From: Chara braunii
Lineage: Eukaryota; Streptophyta; Charophyceae; Charales; Characeae
Length of the DNA stretch: 64,000 bases
Reading direction: 5' to 3'
Assembly: GCA_003427395.1 (NCBI GenBank)
Contig: BFEA01000053.1
Location: 2,313,130 to 2,377,129 of the forward strand
The notes under the pieces are model-generated. The model saw only the letters and a list, made by a program, of their open reading frames with translations. It had not been told where the DNA came from and searched no databases. Within the stretch, counting starts at the first letter, position 1. Each line of letters starts with the position of its first letter. The position numbers were made by a program, and so were the translations under genes. This document shows positions 60,103 through 64,000 of this stretch, one piece after another.

Positions 60103-61911
60103 ATGGATGACTACCCAATGTTCGCTATGTTGACCCTTTTCGTGCTATGGGGTCCACTCCTTTGTTTCTTGTTTCCTAGGATTCCCTCGGACATACGGCA
60201 TGAGTGTAACCATGAGATTTGGTAGGACAACGCTTCTATATACAGCAGATGAGCAAAGCATAAATTGAGGAAGATGGTTGAGAAGAAGAAAGAGGAGGAG
60301 AAAAAGAAATGAAAAAATAGATGAAGAAGAAAGGAGCTAGAAGTTGAAGAAGAAGAGGAAGAGGAAGGAGGGTTGGTGAGGCGACGAGCCTAACCAGAAG
60401 GAGAGGAGGTGGCGGAGAGCAGCCATGCTGCGGAGTTGAGACTCCAGCAAGTTGAGGACTTGGACTGGGTGGAGAAATTTGGGTTCCGGACAAGGCTTCC
60501 GAAATAAATTGATGAATAGAGGGATCGTTTTGTAGTGAAGCTGGCAGCAACAAAGGATCAAGAGGAAAGGAGGTTGCTGGTTGAGGAGAAAAAGTTGCTG
60601 GCCTCGAGAAGGAAATAATTTGAGGAGAAGAAAAAATTGAAGGAGGAAGGGCATCTCAGGCCCGTCGCCAGGTTGTCAAATTCCAGGAAGACGAGGAAAA
60701 AAGAAAAAAAGAACGGAAACACGGATTCAACCGTGAAAATGGTTGGATACATTCCCACTAGAGTGAACAGCAGCACAATCCTTTGAGGAAACTTGAGTAG
60801 CTCACAGATTCCGCTGTCAAATTGCAGAAAGAGAAAGGAAAAAGAAAAAAAAATTGAAACAGGGATTTGGTCGTGAAAATGGTTGGATACATTCCTCTGC
60901 AAGTGCCAGTGTGATGAACGTTACAATTCTTTGAGGAAACACAACTTCAGCAAATCACGGATTCCGCAGGGGACTCGTAACAAACACGAGAGAAAACAAC
61001 AACTGTCAGAATGTGACCATGTTTGTAGTAAGATGCATTCTGTATAGGAAGACTGTGAGCACGACCTTCTAGACTATCCTGCCCGACGTCATTGCAATAC
61101 AGAAAGCATTTCCCCCCCCCCCTTTTCCTTTCACGTGCGAAGAAAAGAAAAGTAAGATTTATGGGACTTATTGACCTTGGGTCCCACCCCCTGATTCTTC
61201 AGGAATTGGCAAAAACTCGTAATTTCCCAACATTGGCAGAGGTACTGGTGGTTTAAGACCCAGTTATATCCCCGTACTAAAGAGGAGGGGATGACTTACA
61301 AAAAGTCTAGTAAGATCATTGTAGACCATGTCGGCTTCCTGCAAGAGGCTAACTATTGCCACTACTGGAAGGATATGCAAGGTGCTAAGTGGTGGAAGAA
61401 TCGGATTATACCCGGTAGTATAGAAGGTAAGGATAATCTGTTGGTCAACGTCGAGGAAGGTGGTGTAGAGTTGTTATCATACGACCAAATAGATTATGGT
61501 ATAGAAGAAGAGAACAACAACCAAGTAGCTTCGGGAGGGGACTATGCGGCAGTTGCAGGCCGTGGGGGAGGGCGACAAGGTAGAGGCCGAGGTAGAGGAG
61601 GCCGAGGTCGAGGACGAGGATCCGCTGCGCAGAGGGGTGGTGGTGAAGGTAGCTACTATGTGAGAGGTAGGGGTCCCTCGCAAGGTGGTAGAGGTTCTCC
61701 TTTCACAGGGGGTAGAGGTAGAGGTAGTACTTGGCGGGCGTACCCAGAGCACCCGGAAATAGCTGAAGGCAAACCTTGGGTGGAGATGGGAATAGAAGAA
61801 AAGGTATGGGATGATCGTCGCAAGGTCAGGCAATGTTTCAAGTGTGGTGACCCCGACCACGTTGTTCCTTTTTGTCCTGAATATCGATACCCAAAAGGGA
61901 ACATCCAATAG
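60103..61911 (+). pseudogene. Gag, family D Ty3/gypsy (plus copy)
   Basis: Starts MDDYPMFAMLTLFVLWGPLL then CFLFPRIPSD: a hydrophobic segment of about 20 residues near the N-terminus. A stop soon after (60217) and a Lys/Glu-rich, much-broken middle follow. From 61291 a 206-codon open frame ends the protein: SIEGKDNLLVNVEEGGVELL, a Gly/Arg-rich block with many RG and RGG units (about residues 90-150), and a zinc knuckle CFKCGDPDHVVPFC (CX2CX4HX4C), then TAG. The RG block and knuckle are the nucleic-acid-binding end of Gag. Confidence 0.8.
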
Positions 61912-62660
61912 AGGTTGCAGTCGCCTCTACGGGGACTTCGAACTTTGACATGAAGCTAGAAGCGTGTGCCGAGAAGGCACCCGCCTGTTCGAAAATCCTA
62001 TTGGCTGAGATTGTAGTAGGTCCCCACCTAGCTAACTGTCCAGAGGTTGCTTGTGCTCGGACCTCTTTAGGTGGTTCCCTTGCAAGCATTGGTGATGAAC
62101 CGATCATTGGTCGTCGCACTTGGGACGAAATAAAGAAGTCGGCGAAGGGGCAACTAATAATAGCAGATGTAGGAGTGTGTAGATGAAGGATAGGCGCGTT
62201 AGTAGACATTGGGTCAACGCGCTGTTATACTAGTAGAAGAGGGTTGCAGAAAATGCACCTTGGAATGAAAGTGAAAAAGCTCGATGAGTCTGTTATTAAT
62301 ATATTGGCCGATACTAGAGAAATGATAGTATGCTAGTATGTTGAAGGGGTCAAGGCATACTTCCAGTTGGAGTCAGGGGGCAAAGTAGAGAAAGTTGTGC
62401 ACTCCCTGACAAACATTATATTAGGTATAGATTGGGGCAACGTTGCATATGCTGATATCAAGATGGGCGAGCACGAGTGCTGGCTGCCCAGCCCCATAGG
62501 AGGGAAAAAAAATTTACATTTATATTATTCGTCTGGCGTGGAGAGTAGTTTGTCCCTTTGTTGTATGAGTGTCCCCGCGTGGTCATACCGCCCGAAGTGC
62601 AAAGTTTGTTAGACGAGTTCGCTGATGTTGGAGAGGCCTCAAGTTGAGTTTTGGAAAGGG
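61912..62660 (+). pseudogene. Protease region, family D (plus copy)
   Basis: Scattered pieces: KLEACAEKAPACSKILLAEI, LQKMHLGMKVKKLDESVINI, LESGGKVEKVVHSLTNIILG and IDWGNVAY. ILGIDWG matches FDLILGTDWG in the minus copy. Catalytic DSG/DTG not seen. Frameshifts and stops throughout. Confidence 0.6.
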
Positions 62661-63600
62661 AGACCAAACACCGAATAAACATAGAACCCAGTAGTGGGAT
62701 TCCCAAAGGCCCAATCTATCATATGTCTCCCAAGGAACTCTATGAATTACGCAGATAGTTGGATGAGGTAATAGAGAAAGGGTGGATTAAGCCGAGTTCT
62801 TCCATATGGTGCACTGGTCTTGTTCGTGCCGAAGAAAGAAGGCGATCCGCGTATGTGTATAGACTACCAGGGACTCGATGCAATTACCATTAAGAATGCA
62901 AAGCCATTACGCGGATAGACAACCATCTGGATAGAGTGCAGGGTTGAAAAAAATTCTTCGAAGAGAGACTTGAAGTTGGGTTACCACCAGATTGAGATAT
63001 TGCACGAGGATCAACACAAGACGGCCTTTAGAAGTCGATAACGCCACTATGAGTTTGTGGTCGTGTTGTTTGGGTTGACTAAATCTGGATAGAGTGCAAG
63101 GTTGAAAAAAATTCTTCGAAGAGAGACTTGAAGTTGGGTTACCACCAGATTGAGATGTTGCACGAGGATCAACACAAGACGGCCTTTAGAAGTCGATAAG
63201 GCCACTATGAGTTTGTGGTCATGTTGTTTGGGTTGACTAAAGCCCCTGCTACCTTCCAGCGATGCATGGATGAACTCTTCTGCGATTGGTTAGATGAGTT
63301 TGTTGTGGTATATTTAGATGACATTATGATCTTTAGCAAGTCGTTAGAGGAACACCAACAATACTTACGTTTAGTGTTGAGTAAGTTGCACAGTACACAG
63401 TTTAAGTTGAACCCAACGAAGTGTGAATGGGCGAAGCGTCGGGTGTTGTACTTGGGACGTGTTAGATGGAGATGGAATTAAACCACAGGACGCTAAGATA
63501 TCAACAATCAGAAATTGGCCGACACCGCGTACGCTGACGGAACTACGATCATTCCTTGGTCTCGCCAACAATTACTAAAGTTCACGAGGAACGTCACTGT
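62661..63600 (+). pseudogene. Reverse transcriptase, family D Ty3/gypsy (plus copy)
   Basis: GPIYHMSPKELYELR, stop, [67 protein letters not shown], then a 158-bp tandem repeat of the same block, and LFGLTKAPATFQRCMDELFC, DEFVVVYLDDIMIFSKSLEE. YLDD is intact. LRSFLGLANNY closes the domain in another frame. Confidence 0.85.
62926..63241. repeat. 158-bp tandem duplication inside family D RT
   Basis: tctggatagagtgca begins at 62926 and 63084; copies end in gggttgactaaa at 63083 and 63241. 158 is not a multiple of three. It repeats the palm block between FFEERLEVGLPPD-type and LFGLTK. Confidence 0.92.
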
Positions 63601-64000
63601 AATATCTGCTCCGTTGTGTAGGCTGTTGAGGAAAGAGATAGTATGGATTTGGGACAGGACTATATTTCAGCCTTTAAGCATCTGAAAAAGTGCTTGATAG
63701 AGAACTCGGTTCTTAAGATCGCAGATCTGTCATTGCTGTTTCTAGTGATTACCGACGCCAGTCAATACGAGGTAGGTGTTGTACTCCAACAGAATGATGG
63801 AAATGGGTACAAACTTGTTGAGTGCATGTCTTGTAGACTGCCTAGTGAGAAAGTCGCTGCTTCTACGTACGAGAGGGAGCTGTTTGCTCTTAGAGAAGCC
63901 TTGAACCATTGGCAATATTATCTCCTAGGACTGCATTTCGAAGTTCATTCAGACCATGAGACACTTTGTTGGCTGAAGACCCAAGCTAGAATGACACCTA
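63601..64000 (+). pseudogene. RNase H domain, family D (plus copy), cut by window end
   Basis: KHLKKCLIENSVLKIADLSL, VITDASQYEVGVVLQQNDGN with the catalytic Asp, LVECMSCRLPSEKVAASTYE, RELFALREALNHWQYYLLGL, HFEVHSDHETLCWLKTQARM. Here both TDAS and SDHE Asp residues are kept, unlike the minus copy. The frame is open to the window edge; integrase should follow. Confidence 0.88.

Overview
The window is eukaryotic nuclear DNA from a very repeat-rich green-plant-lineage genome. Three observations point there. (1) Two exons of a plant-type CID (PABP-interacting, RRM) protein are present. (2) Two nuclear copies of mitochondrial DNA carry atp1, rps11, rpl16, trnS(UGA), trnL(UAG), SSU rRNA and a group II intron maturase. 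That gene set fits a bryophyte or charophyte-type mitochondrion. (3) The LTR retrotransposons are Ty3/gypsy elements primed by initiator tRNA-Met. A large-genome charophyte such as Chara is my best guess; the sequence does not prove it. No bacterial operon, CRISPR array or complete intact protein-coding gene was found. There is one 266-base assembly gap (13242-13507).

Layout: 1-864, low-complexity and GC-rich repeats. 865-about 4080, mitochondrial insert 1. About 4111-5893, a solo LTR (family E) nested in an A-related LTR. 6825-6897 and 19131-19243, two CID exons; the 12.2 kb intron between them holds LTRs of families A, B and C, a tRNA-derived SINE, a decayed unknown gene, minisatellites and GAA-rich DNA. 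19902-22753, an F-type LTR and segmental duplications. 22754-31731, a 9.0 kb family A Ty3/gypsy element with both LTRs, PBS and PPT, decayed coding regions and a chromodomain-like tail; it sits inside an older repeat (H) whose unoccupied paralogue lies at 40296-40615. About 32260-34198, mitochondrial insert 2. 34199-39920, family D Ty3/gypsy element on the minus strand. 42611-48239, nested family C LTRs and a broken integrase. 49.4-50.7 kb, F-type LTR. 51992-56172, start of a family B element. 56204-57393, second family E LTR. 59690-64000, plus-strand family D element running off the window.

The most interesting shared signal is in the LTRs. Families with clearly different sequences (A, B, D, E, F, and C in weaker form) carry the same sense-strand nonamer ACTTACCTG. 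It equals the U1 snRNA 5' end and is the reverse complement of a perfect CAG/GTAAGT splice donor. Several families also place a TATA-like core in the loop of a perfect inverted repeat, or carry another hairpin, whose arms have changed in a compensatory way between copies. Nearly every element also contains two-copy tandem duplications of about 50-570 bp.
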